64,000 nt of DNA from an uncultured Collinsella sp. (GTDB lineage Bacteria > Actinomycetota > Coriobacteriia > Coriobacteriales > Coriobacteriaceae): contig CATWID010000006.1 in NCBI GenBank assembly GCA_958350755.1, positions 6,133 to 70,132 of the forward strand, given 5' to 3'. Of this stretch, positions 8,606 through 16,435 are shown one piece after another. The position numbers and the translations under genes are program-made. The notes under the pieces were generated by a model. The model searched no databases. It worked only from the letters and a program-made list of their open reading frames with translations, and was not told the origin of the DNA. Position 1 is the first letter of the stretch. Every line of letters starts with the position of its first letter.

Positions 8606-9601
8606 CTAGGCGCCGATCTCGGGCAGCTCGGGAACATTGGTGTCGCCCGTGCGGTCACCGATGCAGATCTGCCACAGCTCGGTCCAGGTGCCGTCGTCCT
8701 CAATCTTCTTAAGAAAGTCGTTGACGAAGGCGACGCCGTCGGAATCGAGCGGCAGGCCGATGCCATAGGGCTCCTTGCTGCCGAAGGGCTTGCCGGCAAT
8801 CTTGTACTTACCGGGCTCGCGGACCAGGGCGCTCTGCTGCATGTTGTTGTCGATGACGTAGGCGTCAACGCGACCCTGCTGGAGTGCCTGGCGGGCCTCC
8901 TCGTCGGTCTTGAACTCCTGCTGGCTGGCCTTGGGAGCGAGCTCCTCCAGGATGGCAGGGCCGTTGGACCCGGACTGGACGGCGACGTTCTTGTCGGCCA
9001 GGTCGTCGACGCTCTTGATGTCGTCGTTGTCGGCGAGCACCAGGATGGCCTGCTGCGTGTAGTAATAGGGACCGGCAAAGGAGACGAGCTTCTTGCGATC
9101 GTCAGTGATGGTGTAGGTGGCAAAGACGGCGTCGACCTGGCCGTTCTGCAGGACGGACTCACGCGTGTCAGAGGTCACCTGGGTGATCTCGACCTTGTTC
9201 TCGCCCAGAATGTAGTTGGACAGGAGCTGTGCGATACCGGCGTCGAAGCCGCGGGTCTGACCGTCCTTCTCGTTGAGGAGGGAGAAGAGCGTGGAGGTCT
9301 GGACGCCACCGATCGTAAAGACGCCGGCATCCTTGACGGCCGTAGCCCAGGTGCTGGCGGCGATGGCGTCGTCATCGGCCTTGGGGCCGTCGTTGACGAG
9401 CTTGTCGAATGCCTTGGCGTCGAGCGTGGCGGAAACCTCGGTATCATTGGAGCTCTTGGAAGAGCCGGCGGCGGAACCCTTGTCGGCCTCGGCGCTGGTG
9501 TCGGAGCAGCCGGCAAGACCAAGGCCGGCGACGGTTGCGAAGGTGGCGGCAACGAAGCCGCGGCGGCCGAGAACGACCTGCTGGGAGAGGTTCTTGCTCA
9601 T
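8606..9601 (-). CDS. Amino acid ABC transporter substrate-binding lipoprotein (GluB-like)
   Basis: The 331-residue protein starts with a signal containing a twin-arginine pair (R13-R14 in GRRGFVAATF) and a lipobox LAGC with the lipidated cysteine at C32. It should therefore be a Tat- or Sec-exported lipoprotein. The mature part is a family 3 solute-binding fold (SBP_bac_3), with FDAGIAQLL and DAVFATYTITDDRKKLVSFAGPYY. It captures a polar amino acid, probably glutamate, glutamine or aspartate. AAAGGTG precedes the ATG. It is the first gene of the five-gene operon. Confidence 0.92.
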   Translation of the reverse strand: MSKNLSQQVVLGRRGFVAATFATVAGLGLAGCSDTSAEADKGSAAGSSKSSNDTEVSATLDAKAFDKLVNDGPKADDDAIAASTWATAVKDAGVFTIGGVQTSTLFSLLNEKDGQTRGFDAGIAQLLSNYILGENKVEITQVTSDTRESVLQNGQVDAVFATYTITDDRKKLVSFAGPYYYTQQAILVLADNDDIKSVDDLADKNVAVQSGSNGPAILEELAPKASQQEFKTDEEARQALQQGRVDAYVIDNNMQQSALVREPGKYKIAGKPFGSKEPYGIGLPLDSDGVAFVNDFLKKIEDDGTWTELWQICIGDRTGDTNVPELPEIGA

Positions 9602-9644
9602 GGTAGAACACCTTTCTCAATAAAATCCCTAGCGGTTGAGTAGA

Positions 9645-9674
9645 GTTATACCCTATCGCGCTCAAATGGGTCAA
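9645..9674 (-). promoter_or_regulatory. Promoter of the amino acid importer operon
   Basis: Reading leftward, TTGACC (plus-strand 9669-9674) is followed after 18 bases by TATAAC (plus-strand 9645-9650), about 44 bases ahead of the binding-protein start. Confidence 0.55.
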
Positions 9675-9720
9675 CACGAAATAACTCAGAAACATACTTA
9701 CCTTATGGGTTATTCTACCT

Positions 9721-9750
9721 ACCATAAAGGGACAGGCACCTTTGTGGTGG
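9721..9750. repeat. Short GGGACAGG palindrome
   Basis: ACCATAAAGG and CCTTTGTGGT pair around GACAGGCA. Near copies with the same core lie at 18672, 19088 and 37524. Confidence 0.55.
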
Positions 9751-9784
9751 TTCTTGCAGATGCAGCGGCATGCCTTGCTGTTAT

Positions 9785-10001
9785 GTCTCGATCTGTAACA
9801 TCTGCAGCCATTTTTGCCGAGTAACTGTTACAGATTGAGATTATCTCCTTAGGGGAATTCGAATGTCTCGATCTGTAACAGTTAGACGGCCAAAAGGTCT
9901 CTAACTGTTACAGATCGAGACAAAGGTCAGGGGCAAAGACGGTTTGTCTAGATCTGTAACAGTTAGACGGGAATTCGGGCCCTAGATGTTACAGATTGAG
10001 A
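9785..10001. repeat. Array of three related palindromes, about 56 bp each
   Basis: Units 9785-9840, 9865-9920 and 9947-10001 each begin with TCT(C/A)GATCTGTAACA and end with its inverse, TGTTACAGAT(T/C)GAGA. The middle unit is the most perfect (20-base arms). The array fills the space between the importer operon promoter and the dxs terminator. The regular unit length suggests a REP/BIME-like element. Confidence 0.8.
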
Positions 10002-10023
10002 TAATCGCGCCGCGAAAATTAAA

Positions 10024-10054
10024 ACCTCCGCAGGGGTGCTTCCCTTGCGGAGGT
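10024..10054 (-). terminator. Terminator of dxs
   Basis: ACCTCCGCAAGGG/CCCTGCGGAGGT hairpin, followed in the minus direction by TTTTAATTTT. It starts four bases after the dxs stop codon. Confidence 0.85.
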
Positions 10055-10057
10055 TTT

Positions 10058-11839
10058 TTACTCGTTGAGTAGCCTTACAGCTTCGGCGGCCATGTTCTCG
10101 ACCGTCATGCCGTTCTGAGCGAGCAACTCTTTGGGGTCGTAGCGGTCGGGGAAGCCCTTGGCGATGCCGAAGGTGCGCGTGCGCACGGGTGTGCAGGCCA
10201 AGTAGCACGCGACACGCTCGCCCCAGCCACCGTCCAAGATGCCGTCCTCGAGAGTGACGACAACGCGATGCTCGGCGGCAAGGCTGTCGAGGAACTCACG
10301 GTCGAGCTCAGTTGCATAGCGCGGGTTGACGAGCGTGGCCTCGATGCCGTACTCGGCAGCCAAGCGGTTTGCCACGCGCTCGCCCAACTCAAAGAAATCG
10401 CCAAGCGCGAGCACGGCCACGTCGCGACCCTGGCGCACCACGTTGTAATGAACGGCGCCGTAATCGGCGTCCTCGGCAGGCGCCAGATCGGGGCGGCTTA
10501 CCAGGCCAATGCCCGGCACACGGATCGCTACGGGATGCTCGCGGTGGTCGAGCGACCAGCTCAGCATGGACAGATATTCCTCCATGCAGGCCGGCGCCAA
10601 GTAGTGCATGTTGGGAAGACCGCCCAGCATGGAAATATCAAAGAACGAGAGGTGCGTCTCGGATGTGGTGCCAAAGATCGACGCGCCAAATACCAGGATG
10701 GTTGCGGGGGCGTCGTTGAGGCACAGGTCGTGCCACAGTTCGTCGTAGGCACGCTGCAAAAACGTGCCGTACACGCCAAAGACTGGCTTGGCACCGGCGC
10801 TGGCGAGCGCGGTGGCAAAGGTGACGGCGTGTTCCTCGGCAATGCCCACGTCGACAAACTGCTTGCCTGCCGCGGCGCGAAGCTCGGGTGTAAAGCCCAT
10901 GATGTAGGGCGTGGCCGCCGTGATGCCCACGACCTGCGGATCGCGCTCGATGGCAGCGCTCAGGGCCTCGCCCGTAATATCGGCATAGGTGCGCGGCGCA
11001 GGCTCGCTCGGATGGCCCGGGCAGAGCTTGCGGCCGGTCGCCATGTCAAAGGGGCCTACGTGATGCCAACGCTCGGGATCGCTCTGGGCTGGCTCAAAGC
11101 CCTTGCCCTTGGCGGTGGAGACGTGCAGCACGATGGGATGATCGATATCGCGCAGTTCCTGCAGCGCGTCGACGAGGGCCAACACATCGTTACCGGCGTC
11201 CAGATAGCGGTAGTCGAGCCCCATCGCGCGGAAAAGGTTGCGCTCACAGGTGCCGTTGCTGGCGCGTAGCTCGGCCAGATTGCGATACAGGCCACCGTGG
11301 TTTTCGGCGATGGACTGGTCGTTATCGTTGACGATGATGATCAGGTTGCTGTCGAGATCGGCGGCATTGTTGAAGCCCTCAAACGCCAAGCCGCCCGAAA
11401 GCGAGCCGTCGCCAATGATGGTGATGACGTTGTAGATGTCGCCTGCCAGGTCGCGCGCGTGCGCCAGGCCGCAGCCCAGGCTCACCGACGTGGAGGTATG
11501 GCCCATGGCGAACAGGTCGTGCTCGGACTCGTCGGGATTGGCAAAGCCAGAAGCCTCACCATAACGCTCCGGATCGATATAAGTGTACGCGCGCCCCGTC
11601 AGCGCCTTGTGGGCGTAGGTCTGGTGCGAAACGTCAAAGACAATCTTGTCGATGGGGGAGTTAAACACACGATGAAGCGCAACCGTGAGCTCAACGACGC
11701 CCAGGTTGGGGGCAACGTGCCCGCCGACGGCGGCGGAGCTTTCGAGGATTGCCTGGCGGATCTCGCCGCAGAGCAGCGGAAGCTCGGCGCGGTCGAGAGC
11801 CTTGACGTCCTCGGGCGTTGTCGTTTGCGTAAGCAGCAT
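10058..11839 (-). CDS. dxs: 1-deoxy-D-xylulose-5-phosphate synthase
   Basis: This 593-residue thiamine-diphosphate enzyme makes DXP from pyruvate and glyceraldehyde 3-phosphate, the first step of the MEP isoprenoid pathway. It has the ThDP/Mg motif GDGSLSGG with downstream N (FEGFNNA), the central DVGIAEEHAVTFATALA stretch of the pyrimidine-binding domain, and a C-terminal transketolase domain. It is slightly shorter than the usual 620-640 residues, and the family identity is clear. GGAG lies 13 bases ahead of the ATG. It stands alone, with its own terminator. Confidence 0.92.
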   Translation of the reverse strand: MLLTQTTTPEDVKALDRAELPLLCGEIRQAILESSAAVGGHVAPNLGVVELTVALHRVFNSPIDKIVFDVSHQTYAHKALTGRAYTYIDPERYGEASGFANPDESEHDLFAMGHTSTSVSLGCGLAHARDLAGDIYNVITIIGDGSLSGGLAFEGFNNAADLDSNLIIIVNDNDQSIAENHGGLYRNLAELRASNGTCERNLFRAMGLDYRYLDAGNDVLALVDALQELRDIDHPIVLHVSTAKGKGFEPAQSDPERWHHVGPFDMATGRKLCPGHPSEPAPRTYADITGEALSAAIERDPQVVGITAATPYIMGFTPELRAAAGKQFVDVGIAEEHAVTFATALASAGAKPVFGVYGTFLQRAYDELWHDLCLNDAPATILVFGASIFGTTSETHLSFFDISMLGGLPNMHYLAPACMEEYLSMLSWSLDHREHPVAIRVPGIGLVSRPDLAPAEDADYGAVHYNVVRQGRDVAVLALGDFFELGERVANRLAAEYGIEATLVNPRYATELDREFLDSLAAEHRVVVTLEDGILDGGWGERVACYLACTPVRTRTFGIAKGFPDRYDPKELLAQNGMTVENMAAEAVRLLNE

Positions 11840-12067
11840 CGTTGTGGGTTACTCCATGCGAATCGAGCGCCGGCGCTCCCTCGGCCGGCACAATTGCACA
11901 AGACAGTCTCGCACATTTTGGCGTTTGATATGTGACGGCGGCGCGGTAATTCGCCAACTGGCGGGGCAAAACGTTTTGTCCGATGCCATACTGATATGTT
12001 CCATGATGTTTTTATCGATTGTGCACAGGCCGTGGCTTGTCGCCGTGAGTCGCTGGAAGGAGACAGC

Positions 12068-12604
12068 ATGTCCGATGTCGCTCGTGCCGAGAAAATCGCG
12101 TGCGAAGTAGACCATGCTGCCCGTCAACTGGCACAGGCGGGCCGTCTGGACCTGACGCGCGAGTTTATCCAGCATGGCGACGTGACGGTCTATGCACATG
12201 TGACCTCGGTGGCACGGGCAAGTCTGTCCTTTGCCGAGTGCTTGGGCCGTGCTGGCATTTCGGTCGACCGTGCCTCGCTGTTGCGCGGGGCCCTGCTGCA
12301 CGATTACTTTCTCTATGATTGGCACGACCCCGATCCGAGCCATCGACTGCATGGCTTTCGTCACCCGTTTTTTGCCCTGGCGCGTGCGGAAGAAGATTTT
12401 GAGCTGACGCCGCGCGAGCGGAATATCATCGTGCGCCATATGTTTCCGCTGGTACCGGTTCCACCGACGTGTCGCGAGGCATGGATTGTGTGCCTGGCCG
12501 ATAAATGGTGCGCTCTGTGCGAGACGGTCGCCGGTCGTCTGCGGCGCAAGGACGAGGCTGACGATGGCGTGAACAGCGAAGCGAGCGAAAAGAGGAGAGG
12601 GTAG
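12068..12604 (+). CDS. HD domain-containing protein
   Basis: The 178-residue protein carries an HD metal-hydrolase signature (LLHDYFLYDWHD, near residue 75) and further histidines in GFRHPFF and RHMFPL. I chose the ATG at 12068, preceded by AAGGAG; the frame continues upstream to 11996 without a ribosome site. HD proteins of this small group are often encoded beside a CmpB-like membrane protein, as here. The substrate is unknown; phosphohydrolase activity is inferred from the motif. Confidence 0.8.
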   Translation: MSDVARAEKIACEVDHAARQLAQAGRLDLTREFIQHGDVTVYAHVTSVARASLSFAECLGRAGISVDRASLLRGALLHDYFLYDWHDPDPSHRLHGFRHPFFALARAEEDFELTPRERNIIVRHMFPLVPVPPTCREAWIVCLADKWCALCETVAGRLRRKDEADDGVNSEASEKRRG

Positions 12605-12607
12605 ACG

Positions 12608-13627
12608 GTGGAAACCGCGATCGGCATGGCATTTGACGGCGCGACGCTTGCCGCTTGTCCGCTCTCGGCGCTGGTACTCTCGTTTGCCTTCTACGGTTTT
12701 TGCGGCTGGGTATGGGAGTCGACAGTCTGCGCCATGCTCAACCACGGACGATTTGCCAACAGCGGCTTTTTGCTGGGGCCGTGCTGCCCCATCTATGGCG
12801 CGGGCGGCATAGCATGCTGGCTTTTGCTGCGCGGGATTCCGGATGCCTCGAGCCAGTTTGTCGCTGCCGCGCTCGTATGCAGCCTGATCGAATATAGCGT
12901 GGGCGTGCTGTTGGAAAAAACGACGGGTGCCCGGTTTTGGGATTACTCGCACCTGCCGTTTAACCTGCACGGACGCATCTGTCTGTACTGGGCCTGCGCG
13001 TTTGGCTTGGGTGCGTTGTGCATTTGCCGTTTAGTGGAGCCGGCATTGCTGGGGCTGCTTGGCCATCTGCCGGTGCTGATTGTGCGGCTGTCCGCCTTTA
13101 TCGTCGCGGTCGCGATGATGGTCGACGCGGTGTGCTCGTTGGCGAGCTGGCGGCGTCTGTCTGATCAGCTGGAGCGCGTCCGGGCCGACCTTGCCGACCG
13201 CATCAATGAGTCGCTTGCCGATGCCTCGGACTCAATGCTCGAACGTATTCCCGATTCTACGATTGACTCGGTGGCACAGACGCACATCCGTAGCCGTGCC
13301 GTTAACGCGTGGCTGGCCGAGCTGGGTGACGCCGCGCTCGATGCCCTGCGCGAGAAGGCTTCGATGCCGACGTTTATCGCGGATGGCGCTCGCGGCCTGG
13401 CGCTTGCCGCCCGCCGCGTGGCCGATGCCGCGCCGAGCATGCCGCGTCCGTCGCTCAGTCGTCGCCTTGCCGGCAAGCGCATGAGCCGTCCGGTGCCGAG
13501 TGTGTCACTCAGCCGCCGCGACCTACGCTTCTTTAACGCCTTCCCGCGTCTGCGCATCAATCGCTACGAGGGCGTCATCCGAGCTACCGGCCTCCGCGAC
13601 CGAGCCCGCGAGCTGTTCCGCCGCTAG
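12608..13627 (+). CDS. Putative ABC-transporter type IV (CmpB-like, PF06541) membrane protein
   Basis: The 339-residue protein begins with about five membrane segments. It has the family stretch FYGFCGWVWES and GFLLGPCCPIYGAGG, followed by GRICLYWACAFG. The C-terminal half (about 190-339) is soluble, rich in Ala, Arg and Ser, and has no domain I recognise. GTG at 12608 follows GGAG by ten bases; ATG at 12626 is an alternative. It lies three bases after the HD gene, so the two are co-translated. The family name is historical and transport has not been shown. Confidence 0.78.
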   Translation: METAIGMAFDGATLAACPLSALVLSFAFYGFCGWVWESTVCAMLNHGRFANSGFLLGPCCPIYGAGGIACWLLLRGIPDASSQFVAAALVCSLIEYSVGVLLEKTTGARFWDYSHLPFNLHGRICLYWACAFGLGALCICRLVEPALLGLLGHLPVLIVRLSAFIVAVAMMVDAVCSLASWRRLSDQLERVRADLADRINESLADASDSMLERIPDSTIDSVAQTHIRSRAVNAWLAELGDAALDALREKASMPTFIADGARGLALAARRVADAAPSMPRPSLSRRLAGKRMSRPVPSVSLSRRDLRFFNAFPRLRINRYEGVIRATGLRDRARELFRR

Positions 13628-13825
13628 CCTGGACGGGCGCGCTCACGGCTTCCTTGCTCGCGTATTTCCCGTTCGTTTCGCGCCCGTTGCCGTGCCGTTT
13701 CCAAGATTGCGGCACCGTTTCCATTCGACAACGCAGCGTTTAACAACGCCGTATCTGGTCTACACCAGTTGGCCCTCGGCCGCATCATGAGCGCCGACAA
13801 CGTTCATGCGACCAAGGGGGAGCGA

Positions 13826-15103
13826 ATGTACGATACGGGATCGACAACGTTTATGCTCATCTGCACCATGCTCGTGTTTTTAATGACACCGGGTCTGGCG
13901 TTTTTCTATGGCGGCCTGTCCAGGCGCAAAAATGTCATCAACACCATGCTTATGTGCTTTGGCGCCATTGGCCTGGTTGGTGTGCTGTGGATTGTTGCTG
14001 GCTGGTCGCTGGCCTACGGCGGCGACGGTTCCAGCCCGTTTATTGGAGGCCTTGACCAGTTGCTGTGCCTACCGGTGCTCAACCAGGTGCTGCAGGCGGC
14101 CGAGGGCAATGCTACGGATGGTGCCGTCTACCCTCAGATCATCAACATCGCCTTCCAGATGGCGTTTGCCATGATCACGGCCGCTATCGTCACAGGCAGC
14201 CTGGCAGGTCGCGTTAAGTTTGGTGCCATGACGGCTTTCCTGGGCATTTGGCTGCTCGTGGTTTACGCGCCGCTCGCCCACATGGTTTGGGGCGGCGATG
14301 GCTCCTTTATCGGCGACATCATCGGAGCGCTCGACTTTGCCGGCGGCGACGTGGTGCACATTTCGTCCGGTCTTACGGGCCTGATTCTCTGCTTAATGCT
14401 CGGCCGTCGTCGCGGCTTTGGCATGATGAGCTACCGTCCGCATAACGTGCCGTTTGTGGCGCTGGGCGCCGGCCTGCTTTGGTTTGGCTGGTTTGGATTT
14501 AACGGCGGCAGCGAGTTTAAGGCCGACGCCGTGGCGGCGCTCGCCATCCTCAACACCGTGACGGCCAGCGCGGCGGGCATGGTCTCGTGGCTTGCCGTCG
14601 AGCGCGTGCACACCGGTCGCCCCACGCTGGTGGGTGCCAGCACCGGTCTGGTCGCGGGCCTTGTGGTAGTCACGCCGGGCGCGGGCTTTGTCGAGCCGTG
14701 GGCGGCGCTGGTTATGGGCCTGATCGTATCGCCCGTCTGCTACCTGGCCATCAGCCATCTTAAGACCAAGTTCGGCTACGACGATGCGCTCGACGCGTTC
14801 GGTTGCCACGGCATCGGCGGCATTTTGGGCGGCGTGCTCACGGGCCTGTTCTGCGTGCCGGAGCTTTCGTGGACCGGTAAGGGCGGCCTGTTCTACACGG
14901 GCGACGTGTCACTGCTCATCTCGCAGATCTTAGGCATTGTGGTGACGGTCGCTATTGTGCTGGTGCTCGACTTGGTGATCGCCGCGGTGGTCAAGGCGCT
15001 GTTCCACGGTAGCCTGCGCGTGGACGAGGCCGACGAGGCGCTGGGCCTGGATGCGAGTCAGCACGGCGAGAGCGCATACCCTTCCTTCTCGGGACTCGAT
15101 TAG
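13826..15103 (+). CDS. amt: Ammonium transporter Amt
   Basis: The 425-residue, eleven-span membrane protein has the Amt hallmarks TPGLAFFYGGLSRRKN near the N terminus and DFAGGDVVHISSGLTGL, with the pore histidine, in the middle. It conducts ammonium or ammonia into the cell. I start at the ATG at 13826 behind AAGGGGGAGCG; the frame upstream to 13769 has no ribosome site. The P-II gene downstream makes the classic amt-glnK pair, in which P-II plugs the channel when nitrogen is plentiful. Confidence 0.95.
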   Translation: MYDTGSTTFMLICTMLVFLMTPGLAFFYGGLSRRKNVINTMLMCFGAIGLVGVLWIVAGWSLAYGGDGSSPFIGGLDQLLCLPVLNQVLQAAEGNATDGAVYPQIINIAFQMAFAMITAAIVTGSLAGRVKFGAMTAFLGIWLLVVYAPLAHMVWGGDGSFIGDIIGALDFAGGDVVHISSGLTGLILCLMLGRRRGFGMMSYRPHNVPFVALGAGLLWFGWFGFNGGSEFKADAVAALAILNTVTASAAGMVSWLAVERVHTGRPTLVGASTGLVAGLVVVTPGAGFVEPWAALVMGLIVSPVCYLAISHLKTKFGYDDALDAFGCHGIGGILGGVLTGLFCVPELSWTGKGGLFYTGDVSLLISQILGIVVTVAIVLVLDLVIAAVVKALFHGSLRVDEADEALGLDASQHGESAYPSFSGLD

Positions 15104-15104
15104 C

Positions 15105-15214
15105 GGCACGGCTTTCCCAGGCACCCGACCTTGCCCCTCAAACCGTCGCTTGCGTACCGAAGTACGCGGCGCTCCTCTTTCGAGGCAATCTCGGGCACCT
15201 GGAAAACCCGTGCC
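15105..15214. repeat. 110-bp foldback between amt and the P-II gene
   Basis: The two halves are imperfect inverse copies, with GGCACGG at 15105 against CCCGTGCC ending at 15214. The centre is a perfect GCGTAC-CGAA-GTACGC hairpin (15152-15167). It could be a processing or attenuation structure of the amt-glnK mRNA, or an inserted palindromic element. Confidence 0.7.
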
Positions 15215-15259
15215 ATGTGAAGGTAAATCAATTACTTTTATTGAAGAGAGGAATTCACT

Positions 15260-15598
15260 ATGAAGAAGATTACAGCGATTGTTCGTGCCGAGAAGCTTGA
15301 GGTTCTTAAAGACGCGCTGTTTGCTGCTGATGTTCGCGGCATGACCATCAACCAGGTGCAGGGCTGCGGCGCACAGCATGGCTGGAAGGAATACGTACGC
15401 GGCAACGAGTTGCTTGTCAACACGATCCCTAAGGTGCAGTTCACCCTTATCTGCGCCGACGAGCATGTCGACGGCATTGTCGAGATTATCTGCAACGCTG
15501 CTCGCACCGGTGCCGTTGGAGACGGCAAGATTTGGGTCGAGCCGGTCGAGGAGGTTATCCGCATTCGCACCGGCGAACACGGCCCCGCCGCGGTGTAG
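15260..15598 (+). CDS. P-II family nitrogen regulator, T-loop Tyr51 replaced by Leu
   Basis: The 112-residue protein is full length for GlnB/GlnK and has the C-terminal P-II signature TGAVGDGKIWVEPVEEVIRIRTGE. P-II trimers sense 2-oxoglutarate and ATP/ADP and block Amt. The T-loop reads YVRGNELLVNTIPKV. R47-G48 and E50 align with the family, but position 51, the tyrosine that is uridylylated or adenylylated elsewhere, is Leu. This P-II is therefore probably not regulated by nucleotidylation. AAGAGAGGAATTCACT precedes the ATG. Confidence 0.92.
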   Translation: MKKITAIVRAEKLEVLKDALFAADVRGMTINQVQGCGAQHGWKEYVRGNELLVNTIPKVQFTLICADEHVDGIVEIICNAARTGAVGDGKIWVEPVEEVIRIRTGEHGPAAV

Positions 15599-15611
15599 AA
15601 TCGACCGCCTA

Positions 15612-15665
15612 CCATCCGCAACGTTAAAATGCTGCAATGAGGCACAAGACTTGCGTTGCGGATGG
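15612..15665. repeat. 12-bp perfect inverted repeat ahead of the tetR start
   Basis: CCATCCGCAACG (15612-15623) and CGTTGCGGATGG (15654-15665) pair perfectly across a 30-base loop. The right arm runs into the region where the tetR ribosome site must lie (start at 15673). It may be an operator or a translational hairpin. Confidence 0.5.
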
Positions 15666-15672
15666 GCGGATT

Positions 15673-16335
15673 ATGGGTCGCAATAAATATCCCGAGGAGA
15701 CGGTCGCGAAGATTCTCGACGCGGCGCTGGAGTTATTCTGCGCACAGGGTTATGAGGGGACGAGCATTCAAGATATCGTCGACCGCCTCGATGGCATGAC
15801 CAAGGGCGCTGTCTATCATCACTTCAAGAGCAAAGAAGAGATTTTCAACGCCGCGTTTGATCGGGCGATGACTCCGATTGTTGAGCACCGCCGCTCGATG
15901 CTTGGCGTCGGTAATATGACCGGAGCCCAAAAGCTCAAGCGACTGTACGCGCCCGAGTCCGTAGTTCCGCAAATTAAGCTATGGGCACGCATGCTTCCTG
16001 CAGCAGATCCGGTAAAAAGCTCGCGTCTTCTGGCGATGCAGTACCAGGGCTCGTTTAACGAGTCGGCCGATGGCTGTCTCTTGCCAGTGATCGAGGAGGG
16101 CAACGCCGACGGCTCCATTGCGTGCGAATGCCCGCGTGAAGCGGCGGAGGCCGTATCGTTGTTGGCGAATCTTTGGCTGCTGCCGTTGTTCCGTCCGCTC
16201 GAGCCCAAGGAGCGAATGCTCGCTCGCGCTCAATGTTTGGCGCAGATGGCCTCTGCGGTGGGACTCGATTTGGGCGAGGAAGTGCTCCAGACAACGGCAC
16301 GGATTTGGGACGTATGGGACCGTGCCGGGTGGTAA
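15673..16335 (+). CDS. TetR/AcrR family transcriptional regulator
   Basis: The 220-residue protein has a TetR DNA-binding domain at residues 7-55 (ILDAALELFCAQGYEGTSIQDI, then MTKGAVYHHFKSKEEIF). The C-terminal ligand domain is variable. I start at the ATG at 15673 (MGRNKYPEE); an upstream in-frame ATG at 15637 is less likely. It precedes an MFS pump, and two copies of a 21-bp palindrome lie just behind it, so it most likely represses the pump and perhaps itself. Confidence 0.9.
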   Translation: MGRNKYPEETVAKILDAALELFCAQGYEGTSIQDIVDRLDGMTKGAVYHHFKSKEEIFNAAFDRAMTPIVEHRRSMLGVGNMTGAQKLKRLYAPESVVPQIKLWARMLPAADPVKSSRLLAMQYQGSFNESADGCLLPVIEEGNADGSIACECPREAAEAVSLLANLWLLPLFRPLEPKERMLARAQCLAQMASAVGLDLGEEVLQTTARIWDVWDRAGW

Positions 16336-16336
16336 T

Positions 16337-16357
16337 ATAGATACTGACGGTATGTAA
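16337..16357. promoter_or_regulatory. TetR operator, copy 1
   Basis: ATAGATAC-TGACG-GTATGTAA, an imperfect copy of the operator at 16402-16422, placed directly after the tetR stop codon. Confidence 0.55.
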
Positions 16358-16367
16358 TTGATTTGAG

Positions 16368-16390
16368 AGGGCAGCTTCGGCTGCCCTTTT
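16368..16390 (+). terminator. Terminator between tetR and the MFS gene
   Basis: AGGGCAGC-TTCG-GCTGCCCT with a stable TTCG tetraloop, then TTTT. Confidence 0.85.
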
Positions 16391-16401
16391 CAAGTCGATA
16401 A

Positions 16402-16422
16402 ATACATACTAGCGGTATGTAT
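16402..16422. promoter_or_regulatory. TetR operator, copy 2 (perfect palindrome)
   Basis: ATACATAC-TAGCG-GTATGTAT, two perfect 8-base arms, ending 13 bases before the MFS start at 16436. Binding here would block transcription or elongation into the pump gene. Confidence 0.7.
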
Positions 16423-16435
16423 GGGGGGCGGACTT

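Noticed and set aside
9785..10001. CRISPR array
   Set aside because: Units are palindromes of about 56 bp with short, unequal gaps and no cas genes nearby.
10268..11269. 333-codon plus-strand frame over dxs
   Set aside because: Antisense to a clear dxs gene; composition unlike a real protein.
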